From: an uncultured Verrucomicrobiota bacterium
Lineage (GTDB): Bacteria; Verrucomicrobiota; Verrucomicrobiia; Chthoniobacterales; SZAS-18
DNA: 7,120 nucleotides
Assembly: GCA_937873255.1 (NCBI GenBank)
Contig: CALMVM010000187.1
Coordinates: 1 to 7,120, forward strand
Direction: 5' to 3'
This document shows, piece by piece, positions 1-6,373 of this stretch. Numbering within the stretch: the first letter of the stretch is position 1; every line of letters starts with the position of its first letter. Made by a program: the position numbers and the translations under genes. Below the pieces are notes generated by a model that was not told the DNA's origin, did no database searches, and saw only the letters and a list, made by a program, of their open reading frames with translations.

Positions 1-105
1 GATCACTGCGCGAAAATTTGGGCATTCATCTTCTCTTAATCCCGGCGCGTTAGACTGTGGGCGGTCTGTGCTGCCGTTTGTCATCGTCACCGTGTCCCCC
101 GCACC

Positions 106-966
106 ATGAAACCCCTCCTTCGCTCCTTTTTCGGAAACGTCCGTGTATTTCTTGCGACGGCATTGGCCGTCTGGCCCGGCGTTGCAATGTTCGCGGCGGC
201 CAACGCCGCTGGGCCGTCCATCGATGTAATGCAGGGAAGCGACGGAAATGCCTACGGGACGACCCGCACCGGGGGCACCTACGGCAGCGGGACGTTTTAC
301 CGCGTCACGCCGGCCGGTGCGACGACGGTCCTCTACAATTTCACGGGCGGCAGCGACGGCGGCGCGCCCAACGACGCGTTGGTCGCGGGCAGCGACGGCA
401 ACTTCTACGGTACAACCGGCATGGGCGGCAGCAACGGCGGCGGCACGGCGTTCCAGGTGACGGCGTCCGGCGCGTTGACGACGCTTTTCGGTCTCGGCGG
501 CAGCGGGACGAGCACGGTGGCGGGGTTGGTGCGGGGCAGCGATGCTCATTACCACGGCACGAGCAACGTCGGCGGGGGCGCGACGATCTTCGCGCTGCTT
601 TCCCATCCCGCGTATTTCGACGGACAGTCGGCGTTGGGCAGTGGGGTGTATTATCTGGCTTTCGCCAATAAGAGTATCTTCGGCTACTACGAATACCTGA
701 GCGATCCGAATTATATCTACCACTTCGACATGGGCTTCGAGTATGTCTTCGACGCGGCCGATGGGCACAGCGGGGTGTACTTCTACGATTTTGCGAGCAA
801 TACGTTCTTCTACACGTCGCCGACGTTTTCGTTTCCCTATTTGTACGACTTCACGCTGAAGGCATTTCTGTACTACTACCCGGACCCGACCAACCCACAG
901 CGGTACAACACAAACGGAGTCCGATACTTCTACAATTTCTCCACCGGGCAGATCATCAGCAAGTAG
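106..966 (+). CDS. Secreted Gloeo/Verruco-repeat protein with aromatic C-terminal repeat module
   Basis: A 286-residue protein of unknown function, predicted to be exported. Residues 1-35 look like a Sec signal peptide: basic start (MKPLLRSFFGNVR), a hydrophobic core, then cleavage near AANA-A. Residues 44-166 hold about two and a half copies of the Gloeo/Verruco repeat (TIGR03803 type). Each begins GSDGNxYGTT (residues 44 and 95, a decayed copy GSDAHYHGTS at 144) and continues into a GGxxGxGTxF-xVTxxGAxTTL pattern. From residue 167 the protein changes character: the last 120 residues are about 30% Tyr plus Phe and form their own repeat. Proteins of this family often carry many more N-terminal copies, so this one is short. 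The ATG at 106 is chosen because it gives the signal peptide directly. The upstream bases are C-rich with no Shine-Dalgarno sequence. It stands alone on this strand and has no evident link to the purine genes. A surface or extracellular structural role is a guess. Confidence 0.85.
   Translation: MKPLLRSFFGNVRVFLATALAVWPGVAMFAAANAAGPSIDVMQGSDGNAYGTTRTGGTYGSGTFYRVTPAGATTVLYNFTGGSDGGAPNDALVAGSDGNFYGTTGMGGSNGGGTAFQVTASGALTTLFGLGGSGTSTVAGLVRGSDAHYHGTSNVGGGATIFALLSHPAYFDGQSALGSGVYYLAFANKSIFGYYEYLSDPNYIYHFDMGFEYVFDAADGHSGVYFYDFASNTFFYTSPTFSFPYLYDFTLKAFLYYYPDPTNPQRYNTNGVRYFYNFSTGQIISK
235..603 (+). repeat. Gloeo/Verruco protein repeats (about 2.5 units)
   Basis: Three in-frame repeat units begin at residues 44, 95 and 144 of the secreted protein, a spacing of 51 and 49 residues. 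Units 1 and 2 share GSDGN-[AF]-YGTT, a glycine-rich middle, a V-T-x-x-G-A stretch and TT-[VL]-L. Unit 3 keeps GSD and the HGTS remnant but stops after ATIFALL. The period and motif match the Gloeo/Verruco repeat known from Verrucomicrobia and some cyanobacteria. The repeat is seen at protein level; the DNA copies have diverged. Confidence 0.75.
643..963 (+). repeat. Aromatic-rich C-terminal protein repeat (two units plus a partial third)
   Basis: Units start at residues 180 (GVYYLAFANKS), 223 (GVYFYDFASNT) and 271 (GVRYFYNFSTG, which ends the protein). Each opens with G-V-[YR]-[YF] followed by a Phe, and the two full units share a central [NP]-Y-[IL]-Y-x-F core and a later Phe/Tyr-rich strand ending in D or DP. 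The repeat length is 43-48 residues. I do not recognise a named domain. The alternation of aromatic and small or polar residues suggests beta strands, which is an inference. Confidence 0.6.
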
Positions 967-969
967 GTG

Positions 970-2325
970 CTATCGCACTACAAAGTGCAGCGCGAACAAT
1001 CCGGCCAGCACGTACGTCAGCCACGACACCTCGCGGCCTCGGCCGATGCCGAGCATCAACAGCGCGTGCACGAAAAAGCCCAGCGCAATCCCTTCGCTGA
1101 TGCTGAAAGTCAGCGGCATCGCCAGGATGGTGATGCCCGCCGAGACCGCCGCCAGAAAATCCTTCCAATCGATCTCGGTGATGCTCTGCATCATGAAGAT
1201 GCCGACGATCACGAGTGCCGGCGCGGTGGCCGCCGCCGGGATCGCCAGGATCAGCGGGGTGAAAAACAGCGCCAGCAGGAAAAATATCGACACCACCACC
1301 GCCGTCAGCCCGGTGCGTCCGCCCGCCTGCACGCCGGCGGCGCTCTCGATGTAGCTCGTGGTCGTCGAGGTGCCGAGCACCGCGCCGAACATCGCCGCGC
1401 CCGCGTCGGCGGCCAAGGCGCGTCCGAGGCGCGGCAGTTGGCCATCGGCGTCGAGCAGGCCGGCGCGTTTGGTCACGGCGATGAGCGTGCCCAGGTTGTC
1501 GAAGAGGTCCACGACGAGGAGCGTCAGCAGCAGTGGCAGCGCATGCACGAAGTGGGTAAACAGATATCCGAGATCGAGTTTGCCCAATGTCGGGCCTAAC
1601 GAGGTCGGGAGACCGACAAAACCCTGCGGAGGGTTGGTGACGTGCGGGCCCAGCGGCGAACCCGGCAAAGCCGGCACGGCCAGGCCAATCAATGCTAACG
1701 CCAACACGCTCAGGATGATCGCTCCCGGCACCCGGCGCGCGATGAGGATCGCCGTCAGCACGATGCCGAGCAACACCAGCCAGACAGCCGGCTGGCGAAA
1801 ATCCCCGAGGCCCACAAATGTCTCCGGGCCAGCGGCCACGATCAAGCCGCCGTTCTTCAGGCCGATGAAGGCAATGAACAACCCGATGCCGCAGCCGATG
1901 GCGATTTTCAAGTGATGCGGGATCGCCGCGACGATCTTCTGCCGCACGCCGCCGACCGACAGGCCCAGGAAGATCACGCCTTCCCAGAACACCAGGCCCA
2001 ATGCCTGCGGCCAGGATAAGCCGCCTTTGAGGCACATGGCGAACGCGAAGAAAGCGTTCAGACCCATGCCGGGCGCGAGGGCGAGCGGGTAGTTGCTCAG
2101 CAGTCCCATCGCCAGCGTGGTGAACGCGGACGCCAGCGCCGTCGCCGTGAGCACCGCGCCCTTGTCCATGCCGGCCGCGCCGAGAATGAGCGGATTGACG
2201 GCGAGGATGTACGCCATCGCGGCGAAGGTCGTCAGCCCGGCGACGAGTTCGCGGCGCGGATTGGTGCCGTGCTCGCGGAGGTGAAACCAGCGGTCCAGCG
2301 GGGCGGGGGAGATGTCGGAAGGCAT
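970..2325 (-). CDS. NCS2-family purine base permease, AzgA subgroup (adenine/guanine/hypoxanthine)
   Basis: A 451-residue inner-membrane protein expected to import purine bases with protons. Length and motifs fit the AzgA branch of the NCS2 superfamily, which includes E. coli AdeP/GhxP and B. subtilis PbuG. Visible signatures are GMGLNAFFAF (86-95), LVVDLFDNLGTLIAV (270-284), GTSTTTSYIESAAGVQAGGR (318-337) and SISEGIALGF (408-417), with many hydrophobic segments across the whole length. The ATG at 2325 is preferred because MPSDISPAPLDRWFHLREHG begins a normal AzgA N-terminus. The frame stays open to 2529, but that stretch is Arg/Ser/Pro-rich, overlaps the upstream gene and looks non-coding. 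No Shine-Dalgarno sequence is seen. It is the last gene of the leftward run, 46 bases after the NUP gene, so the two are probably co-transcribed. Exact base preference (adenine versus guanine/hypoxanthine) cannot be read from the sequence. Confidence 0.93.
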   Translation of the reverse strand: MPSDISPAPLDRWFHLREHGTNPRRELVAGLTTFAAMAYILAVNPLILGAAGMDKGAVLTATALASAFTTLAMGLLSNYPLALAPGMGLNAFFAFAMCLKGGLSWPQALGLVFWEGVIFLGLSVGGVRQKIVAAIPHHLKIAIGCGIGLFIAFIGLKNGGLIVAAGPETFVGLGDFRQPAVWLVLLGIVLTAILIARRVPGAIILSVLALALIGLAVPALPGSPLGPHVTNPPQGFVGLPTSLGPTLGKLDLGYLFTHFVHALPLLLTLLVVDLFDNLGTLIAVTKRAGLLDADGQLPRLGRALAADAGAAMFGAVLGTSTTTSYIESAAGVQAGGRTGLTAVVVSIFFLLALFFTPLILAIPAAATAPALVIVGIFMMQSITEIDWKDFLAAVSAGITILAMPLTFSISEGIALGFFVHALLMLGIGRGREVSWLTYVLAGLFALHFVVR

Positions 2326-2371
2326 ACGGAAACGAATCGGTTTGAAGGTAGGATGTAGGCGGATGTGCCGT

Positions 2372-3466
2372 TCACTTCCCGCCCGGCGAAGTCTTCTCGT
2401 ATTTATCCCAATGCGCGACGATCTCGTGGACGACCGTGCTGCCGACGCGGTAGGCCGCTTCCACGCTGGGGATGAACGCGGAATAGAGTCCCTTGTTTTC
2501 CTGTTCGAGGTTTTCGGCGGCGGTGACACCCGGCGGAGGCTGGTCGTAGTTGCTGACCGTGCGCAGCACCATCACCCGGCCGAGATCAACCCGACCCGCT
2601 TTTGCCAGGAGCGTCAGCGATTGCATCGTGCCGGTGTCTTCCATCGCGGTAGTGACGAAGTTGCCCGCGTCTTCCGTCCAATATTTGACCCAATGATTCG
2701 CCCAGCGGTCCATCAAACGCCCGTGCCAGAACGTCCCCGACGATAGTGTGTCGCCCTTCAACACGAACGGCGGTTTTTGCGCGGCGGGAGTCTCGGTGTA
2801 ACGCGCGCGGCTGGTCTTCATCGCGTCGTTGTCGAGCAGCGGCGTATCCCTGGTGAGTTCGTACGCCCAATCGCGCAGTTTGGCGTTGAGATGGTAGACG
2901 ACGCTGGAGCCTTCCATCGCCTGCGTGCGCGGCTTGGGGTGGGGCGTCCACGATTGCAAGGGTACGAAGGGGTCTTCCCAATCTTTCGGGATCTCGCGCG
3001 CGTCGATCTCGTGCGCGAGGTCGCCGTCCACGACCCATTCGGCCCATGCCGCGCTGCCCAGGCTCGCGTCGGCGGGGTCGGCTCCCGCAATGCCATCGAT
3101 CAGCCAGTAGGCCTCGGAAAAATCGAAGCGCGGGTCGAGGCCCAGCGCCATCACCGTGGACGCCGAGTGCGCGGTGCCGACTCCGGTCACGATGCCGACG
3201 ATCCCGGCGGCCTCATTGACCATCGCGTCGTGATACGCGGCCGGCAACGGGTAGCGCGTCGTCAGCTTCTCGCGCTCGAACCAGAGTTGAAACTCCCCCG
3301 GCACGTCCCCCGTGTCCGCGCCGACCTCGAACATCGTGACGACGACCACCTTGATCTTGATCGGCATGTCACCCGCGCGCACACCAGATGCGCAGGGCAG
3401 CCACGCAACGACCGACACAGAAGCCACGAACAAACGCCGCAGCCAGTCCGTTGATAGACCAATCAT
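2372..3466 (-). CDS. Secreted purine nucleoside permease (NUP) family protein
   Basis: A 364-residue protein matching the NUP family (PF06516), named after a yeast purine nucleoside transporter. Residues 1-31 form a signal peptide (basic n-region with Arg10-Arg11, hydrophobic core LFVASVSVVAWL, likely cleavage VRA-GD). No other membrane segment is visible, so the mature protein should be soluble in the periplasm. Family-like blocks are KVVVVTMFEVG (39-49), TGVGTAHSASTVMALG (94-109), YWLIDGIAGADP (120-131), WAEWVVDGDLAHEIDARE (141-158), GDTLSSGTFWHG (238-249), TTAMEDTGTMQSL (272-284) and LRTVSNYDQPP (301-311). Several blocks fall in the order seen in nucleoside phosphorylases, so binding or cleavage of nucleosides is plausible. 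The ATG at 3466 gives the signal peptide directly, and no Shine-Dalgarno sequence precedes it. It lies between the TonB receptor and the AzgA permease, which suggests a periplasmic step between outer- and inner-membrane transport. Confidence 0.88.
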   Translation of the reverse strand: MIGLSTDWLRRLFVASVSVVAWLPCASGVRAGDMPIKIKVVVVTMFEVGADTGDVPGEFQLWFEREKLTTRYPLPAAYHDAMVNEAAGIVGIVTGVGTAHSASTVMALGLDPRFDFSEAYWLIDGIAGADPADASLGSAAWAEWVVDGDLAHEIDAREIPKDWEDPFVPLQSWTPHPKPRTQAMEGSSVVYHLNAKLRDWAYELTRDTPLLDNDAMKTSRARYTETPAAQKPPFVLKGDTLSSGTFWHGRLMDRWANHWVKYWTEDAGNFVTTAMEDTGTMQSLTLLAKAGRVDLGRVMVLRTVSNYDQPPPGVTAAENLEQENKGLYSAFIPSVEAAYRVGSTVVHEIVAHWDKYEKTSPGGK

Positions 3467-3489
3467 GCCAGGGGATCGATGGAAACCAC

Positions 3490-3541
3490 AAAAACTTGCG
3501 GGGCGGGGAACAGCGCCGAATTTCGCCGCATCCCCGCCCCG
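3490..3541 (-). terminator. Strong hairpin plus T run after the TonB receptor gene
   Basis: On the minus strand an 11-base arm CGGGGCGGGGA pairs perfectly with TCCCCGCCCCG (plus-strand 3531-3541 and 3499-3509), with a 21-base loop that can itself fold through small GC pairs. Three bases (CAA) and a G later comes TTTTT (plus-strand 3490-3494). It begins 26 bases after the receptor stop and ends 23 bases before the NUP start. It is a good candidate for an intrinsic terminator, or a partial one that lowers NUP/permease expression relative to the receptor. The T run is short and slightly offset, so read-through is likely. Confidence 0.6.
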
Positions 3542-3567
3542 ATGTTAGTAAACGAGTTGGTTGAAAG

Positions 3568-6153
3568 TTAGAAGCGAATTTTCACCGAGCCTTCCACGCG
3601 CAACGGCAGGTCGGCGAGAATGGAGTCGTTGCCGTACGTCGGATTCGGCGGGGCCCAGTTTTTCTGGTCGGTGAAGTTCAGGACCGCCAGCGTCACCTGC
3701 ACGTTCTTGTAGGTGTAGAACACGCTCGCATCCAGCGTGTATTGCCACGGGATTTTCAGCTGTCCGCCGTAATCGTTGAAGATCGTGCTCGTCACGGTGC
3801 CGTCGAGCGACGCGCCCAACCCGAAATCGGTCTTGTACGAGGCCACGAAGTTGAACAAATGCTGCGGCACGCCGGGCTGACGGTAGTTGCCGACGGGCAG
3901 CGTGTAGAAGTTCGGCGTAAACTTGCCCGTGACCGTCTGTCCGTTGGCGAGCGTGACCGTCGTCGTGCCGACATCCACCGGGCTGTCGGTCGTCTCGAAG
4001 AGTCCCGTCGCTCCATAATAGTAGCTCGACAAGAAAGTGTAGCCCGCCGTGGCGAAGAAATGCCGGTTGGGCTGATAGTTGGCTTCCAGTTCGATGCCCT
4101 TGACGTTGACCATCTGATTCGCGCCCGTCTGCTGCGGGATGTTGCGAGTCTGGCGGAAGGCGGCGGCGTTGACGAAGAGCGTATCCTTGAGCAGGCTCGC
4201 CTTGACACCGACCTCGTAGAGTTCGCTCTCGTTGTGGAATTGGTCCGAGGTGAACCGATATCCACCGTTCGCCGGTGCGATGCCGCCGCCGTTGAACTGC
4301 TGCGTGGCCTGATTGTAGTTGTAGGTGAAGTACAGCGAGACCTTGTCGGTGACGTGCAACACGGGGCTGACGTTCGCGTTGCCCAGGCCCATGACCGTGC
4401 TGGTGTCCACGCGCTTGAAGCCGGCCGGCGCGGCCGGGTCGGTGTCGCTGACGTAGAGCAAATCACCGCGCCCGCCGTAGAACAGGCTGACCCATTTGCC
4501 GAAGTCGATCTGGTGTTCGAAAAACACGGCGTAGTCGTACAGGAACGTGTCGTTCGTGTCCGGGCCGGCGTTGTAGATGTTGCCCGTGACGGGATCGAAG
4601 CCGTAGTTGCCTCCGGGCGTCGCGTAGCCGACGCCGTAGGGCACGGAAGCGTTGAAACCGCTGGTCACGCTGGAGATCGGGAAACGGATCAGGTTGTTGT
4701 TGCCCGTGATGTCGTAGGCGTTGGCCGGCTCGTGGTAGAAATCGTTTGCCCCGAGCGTGTGCTGGTAGCGGAAGTCGAAGCCGGCGTTAATCTGGTTGCT
4801 GATCTTGAAGGGCTCGGACTTCTTCATGTTATCCGCCACGGCCTTGGCGTCCTTCTCGTCGCCCTTGGCATCCTTGGGATGGTTCATCGGATCGTCGCGC
4901 ACGTAGCCGCCACCGCCGAAGGGCACCTCGAAGTTGATGCGCGCCTCGGTGCGGTTCTCAATGGCGATGTTGTTGGGCTCCTGCTCCTGGTAGCGGTAGG
5001 AAGAGCGCGTGGTGCGGTCGATGATGAGGCCCAAGCTGCTGTTGACGATGCTCAGGTGGTCATTGACGCGCGCGGTCTGGATGAGCGTGATCGTGTCGCT
5101 GCGACCCAGCGAACCGTCGCCCGGCGCGAGCAGTCGGCGCTGGCGGCCGTCGCCGGAGCCGATGTTGGTCGTGGTGCCCGTCGGGATGAAGTTGAAGCCC
5201 GAGCCGACGCCGGCGGGATAGGGAAGCACCGCGCCGGTGCCCGCGCCGGGGACGAAAGCGGAAACGTCGAGCGGCGTGCCGGTGATGTATTTGTTGTTGT
5301 CGATGAGGTTCTGCGTCGGGCGGTTGATGCCGAAGTTTTCCGTGTAGTCGGCGATGAAAAATTCGTTGGTGAATTCCGCCGTGTACCACGGCAGGGGTGT
5401 CGCGGTCAGCGCGAGGTAGATGGCCTCGGTGTTCTTGTGGCCGTTGTCGTAATAGCTGCCGCTTTCCTCGCCCGAATAACTCAGGCGCAGGGCGAGTTTA
5501 TCCTTGATGAGCGGGCCGCTCACGTCGGCCGTCCAGCGGTACTGGGAATACTCGCCAATCGTCGCGCCGGTGAAGCCCTGCCACTTATCGAAATAGGGAC
5601 GCTTGGTCGTGAAGTTGACGAACCCACCCACATAAGGGCTGGGACCGTAGATGACGGGCGCGGGTCCTTTGAGGATCGACACGCTCTCGATGGCGTTGAA
5701 GTCGATGGGCAGGCCGTTGCCGTTGCTGGTGATGCCCGTGCGTAGGCCGTTGGTGAAGGTGTCGGCCGTCTGGCCGCGGATGCTCGGGTTAGCGGGCGCG
5801 CCGAAGTTCGTTGTTGTGTAGCTGCTCGACGTGAGTTTCGAGAAATCGCGCACGTCTTGGATGTCGATGGTGTCGAGCTGCTCTCGCGAGATGATCGTCA
5901 CGTTGCGCGGCACATCGAGGATGTTGTTGTCCAACCCGAACGCGGATGAATACGGCCGCGCGGTCGGCAGGACGGATTCCTCCAGCGGCGTGGCGGTGAT
6001 GTCCACGCGCGACGAAGCGGAAGTGTCGGCCGTTTGTTCGTTGGTCGGCCCGGGACCGGTGGAGGCGCTGGTCTGGGCCGGCATTTGCCCGACGTTGGCA
6101 AGGAGGTACAGACAGGTGAATACGACGGGAGATTTAAAAAATGAATGCTTCAA
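3568..6153 (-). CDS. TonB-dependent outer-membrane receptor
   Basis: An 861-residue outer-membrane transporter (from the TTG at 6153) that should import a substrate using TonB/ExbBD energy. Residues 1-27 form a signal peptide (KHSFFK, core PVVFTCLYLLANVG, cleavage near MPA-Q). A TonB-box candidate VDITATP is at 50-56. The plug domain spans about 75-190, with DVPRNVTIIS, NPSIRGQTADTFTNGLR and ILKGPAPVIYG. The rest is a beta barrel ending in the terminal Phe of VKIRF, typical for BAM-assembled barrels. There is no carboxypeptidase-like or signalling extension, so it is neither SusC-like nor a FecA-type transducer. Plug motifs resemble siderophore-type receptors, but the purine neighbours suggest a nucleoside or purine substrate (inference). 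Start: the frame opens further to a GTG at 6225, adding 24 residues and burying the signal peptide; TTG gives a normal signal peptide. Neither start has a Shine-Dalgarno sequence. A charged insert lies at about 419-448. Confidence 0.92.
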   Translation of the reverse strand: MKHSFFKSPVVFTCLYLLANVGQMPAQTSASTGPGPTNEQTADTSASSRVDITATPLEESVLPTARPYSSAFGLDNNILDVPRNVTIISREQLDTIDIQDVRDFSKLTSSSYTTTNFGAPANPSIRGQTADTFTNGLRTGITSNGNGLPIDFNAIESVSILKGPAPVIYGPSPYVGGFVNFTTKRPYFDKWQGFTGATIGEYSQYRWTADVSGPLIKDKLALRLSYSGEESGSYYDNGHKNTEAIYLALTATPLPWYTAEFTNEFFIADYTENFGINRPTQNLIDNNKYITGTPLDVSAFVPGAGTGAVLPYPAGVGSGFNFIPTGTTTNIGSGDGRQRRLLAPGDGSLGRSDTITLIQTARVNDHLSIVNSSLGLIIDRTTRSSYRYQEQEPNNIAIENRTEARINFEVPFGGGGYVRDDPMNHPKDAKGDEKDAKAVADNMKKSEPFKISNQINAGFDFRYQHTLGANDFYHEPANAYDITGNNNLIRFPISSVTSGFNASVPYGVGYATPGGNYGFDPVTGNIYNAGPDTNDTFLYDYAVFFEHQIDFGKWVSLFYGGRGDLLYVSDTDPAAPAGFKRVDTSTVMGLGNANVSPVLHVTDKVSLYFTYNYNQATQQFNGGGIAPANGGYRFTSDQFHNESELYEVGVKASLLKDTLFVNAAAFRQTRNIPQQTGANQMVNVKGIELEANYQPNRHFFATAGYTFLSSYYYGATGLFETTDSPVDVGTTTVTLANGQTVTGKFTPNFYTLPVGNYRQPGVPQHLFNFVASYKTDFGLGASLDGTVTSTIFNDYGGQLKIPWQYTLDASVFYTYKNVQVTLAVLNFTDQKNWAPPNPTYGNDSILADLPLRVEGSVKIRF
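5986..6006 (-). other. Candidate TonB box (VDITATP)
   Basis: Residues 50-56 of the receptor, about 20 residues after the predicted signal-peptide cleavage region and before the plug, read V-D-I-T-A-T-P. This resembles the short hydrophobic/Thr-Ala TonB-box pattern (such as xTVTA) at the expected place. It is a pattern match only. Confidence 0.4.
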
Positions 6154-6373
6154 TGTGAAAACGATTGAGATGGAAACCCTGACCCCCGCATCGGGGGAAA
6201 CCCGGTGCGGGCACCTAGCAATCACGATGCCAGATGGCGCGTTAAAGACTGCGGCGGCAGCAACTTAATTTTCGTCGCTGAGTGCCGAGTACAAAAAGCG
6301 ACAATTTCCCGGCAATGGATTGTGGATTTCTATCCACCGCGCACGCTTTGTATGGCCCAAATCTGGGTCGAGA
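6154..6373 (-). promoter_or_regulatory. Leader/intergenic region of the TonB receptor gene with several inverted repeats
   Basis: These 220 bases separate the xanthine permease stop from the preferred receptor start (148 bases if the GTG at 6225 is used), and should hold the receptor's promoter. Perfect small inverted repeats are visible. GTGGAT and ATCCAC flank a 4-base loop (6322-6337). GTCGCT and AGCGAC flank 17 bases (6274-6302), and on the minus strand AATT segments lie outside both arms. GCCA-GA-TGGC is at 6229-6238, and CCCCCG and CGGGGG flank a 3-base loop (6183-6197). A weak sigma70-like pair on the minus strand is TTGCCG, 16 bases, TGTACT (four of six matches each). I recognise no known riboswitch class. 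Regulatory function is inferred from position and structure only. Confidence 0.35.

Noticed and set aside
1..105. Promoter for the secreted repeat protein
   Set aside because: A TAGACT at 51-56 is a possible -10 but no acceptable -35 lies 16-18 bases upstream, so no promoter is called.
57..671. Plus-strand frame overlapping the secreted repeat protein
   Set aside because: Very Arg-rich translation typical of a shifted frame over a Gly/Ser/Asp-rich gene; no recognisable feature.
2326..2529. N-terminal extension of the AzgA permease frame up to 2529
   Set aside because: The added 68 residues are Arg/Ser/Pro-rich, overlap the end of the NUP gene, and the family N-terminus begins naturally at the ATG at 2325.
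3380..3466. NUP protein as a lipoprotein or a Tat substrate
   Set aside because: Cys25 is preceded by W-L-P, not a lipobox. RRLFV resembles the Tat motif only in part (no Ser/Thr before RR), so Sec export is the safer call.
3742..5745. A long open frame on the plus strand (667 codons) opposite the TonB receptor
   Set aside because: It is rich in Arg, Val, Asp and Glu with no domain or signal and lies wholly antisense to a clearly real receptor; long antisense frames are expected in high-GC coding DNA.
6322..6337. GTGGAT/ATCCAC hairpin as the terminator of the xanthine permease
   Set aside because: The stem is only six base pairs and no T run follows directly; it is kept only as part of the leader description.
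6226..6373. A guanine/adenine (purine) riboswitch upstream of the receptor
   Set aside because: I could not find the conserved three-way junction core sequences of that class; the small hairpins do not line up with it.
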